NCBI GenBank assembly: GCA_017557085.1 | Contig: JAFZAR010000361.1 | Coordinates: 1-14,712 of the forward strand | Reading direction: 5' to 3' | Length of the DNA: 14,712 bases | Source: Verrucomicrobiota bacterium | Lineage (GTDB): Bacteria; Verrucomicrobiota; Verrucomicrobiia; Limisphaerales; UBA1412 | Shown: piece by piece, positions 14,485 through 14,712 of the stretch | Numbering within the stretch: position 1 is the first letter of the stretch | Layout of the letters: every line of letters starts with the position of its first letter | The notes under the pieces: generated by a model | The model's database searches: none | Seen by the model: only the letters and a program-made list of their open reading frames with translations | Told to the model about the DNA's origin: nothing | Program-made: the position numbers and the translations under genes

Positions 14485-14712
14485 TTATTCTATCACAAAC
14501 CAGGTGCAGTCATTTGCCGGTATCTTTACTTTCAATTCCACGGTATAATCCCGATTGAGTTTATACACCTGGGCAGGATTCTCCCCTTCGCGAATATTCG
14601 CTTCTTCACTCAATCCTGTGTAATAAAGCGGCAAACGGATATTTCTCTCTATGTCCTCATCTAAAGGATTAAACAAAAGAACAAAGCCTTTTTCTTTCTC
14701 ATTCGGATTCAC
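14485..14712 (-). CDS. C-terminus of a probable glycan-active enzyme, runs off the window
   Basis: Only the last 75 codons are present; the frame is open at the window edge, where the terminal GTG is an internal valine and not a demonstrated start. The fragment reads as a beta-strand domain (GFVLLFNPLDEDIERNIRLP, then LYYTGL and a closing CTWFVIE). It resembles the small all-beta C-terminal domains that close large secreted glycosidases, including alpha-galactosidase-like proteins of Verrucomicrobia and Planctomycetes; the exact family cannot be named. It is 19 bases upstream of the arabinofuranosidase gene on the same strand, so it is very probably part of the same carbohydrate operon. The promoter of that operon lies outside the window. 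Confidence 0.6.
   Translation of the reverse strand: MNPNEKEKGFVLLFNPLDEDIERNIRLPLYYTGLSEEANIREGENPAQVYKLNRDYTVELKVKIPANDCTWFVIE

Noticed and set aside
1..14712. Mobile elements, CRISPR arrays, tRNA or rRNA genes
   Set aside because: No transposase or integrase reading frame, no regularly spaced repeats, no terminal inverted repeats and no tRNA-like cloverleaf were noticed; the genes read as stable chromosomal content.

Overview
The window looks like ordinary chromosome from a Gram-negative, polysaccharide-using bacterium, most likely of the Planctomycetes-Verrucomicrobia-Chlamydiae group (Verrucomicrobiota, Lentisphaerota or Kiritimatiellota). This is inferred from a MacAB-type envelope exporter, a DapL2-type LL-diaminopimelate aminotransferase, a 33-residue bS22/mS38-like basic protein, long-form HisG and secreted arabinan-type enzymes. 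No single gene proves the phylum. No mobile element, tRNA, rRNA or CRISPR array is visible.

Layout. Plus strand, 1-3433: the 3' end of a periplasmic adaptor gene, an ABC ATPase and two tandem MacB-type permeases form one tightly packed operon. Minus strand, 7211-3440: a class I aspartate-type aminotransferase, dapL and a short-form thiC form a second operon, converging on the exporter operon with 6 bases between stop codons. Minus strand, 9164-7347: a single TPR protein, probably a lipoprotein, with its own promoter. Minus strand, 10281-9279: hisG followed by a tiny bS22-like gene and an intrinsic terminator. Minus strand, 14712-10379: a carbohydrate operon with the 3' end of a probable glycan-active enzyme, a DUF1680-family (GH127/GH146-like) beta-L-arabinofuranosidase that keeps its Cys/Glu metal site, and a secreted 681-residue protein of unassigned family that looks like a beta-sandwich plus alpha/alpha-toroid enzyme.

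How the genes work together. The exporter proteins would form a MacAB-like tripartite pump with an outer-membrane protein not seen here. The aminotransferases and DapL connect aspartate to diaminopimelate and lysine; thiC makes the thiamine pyrimidine; hisG starts histidine synthesis. The carbohydrate genes probably act together on arabinose-containing plant glycans outside the cytoplasm.

Most worth following up: the unassigned 681-residue protein; two hairpins upstream of hisG that share four bases; the unusual acid/base region of the arabinofuranosidase; the 33-residue ribosomal-type gene; and paired dyads upstream of the aminotransferase operon. No wholly new multi-gene system is evident; the 681-residue protein is the best candidate for undescribed biochemistry. 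Every gap between genes is under 140 bases.
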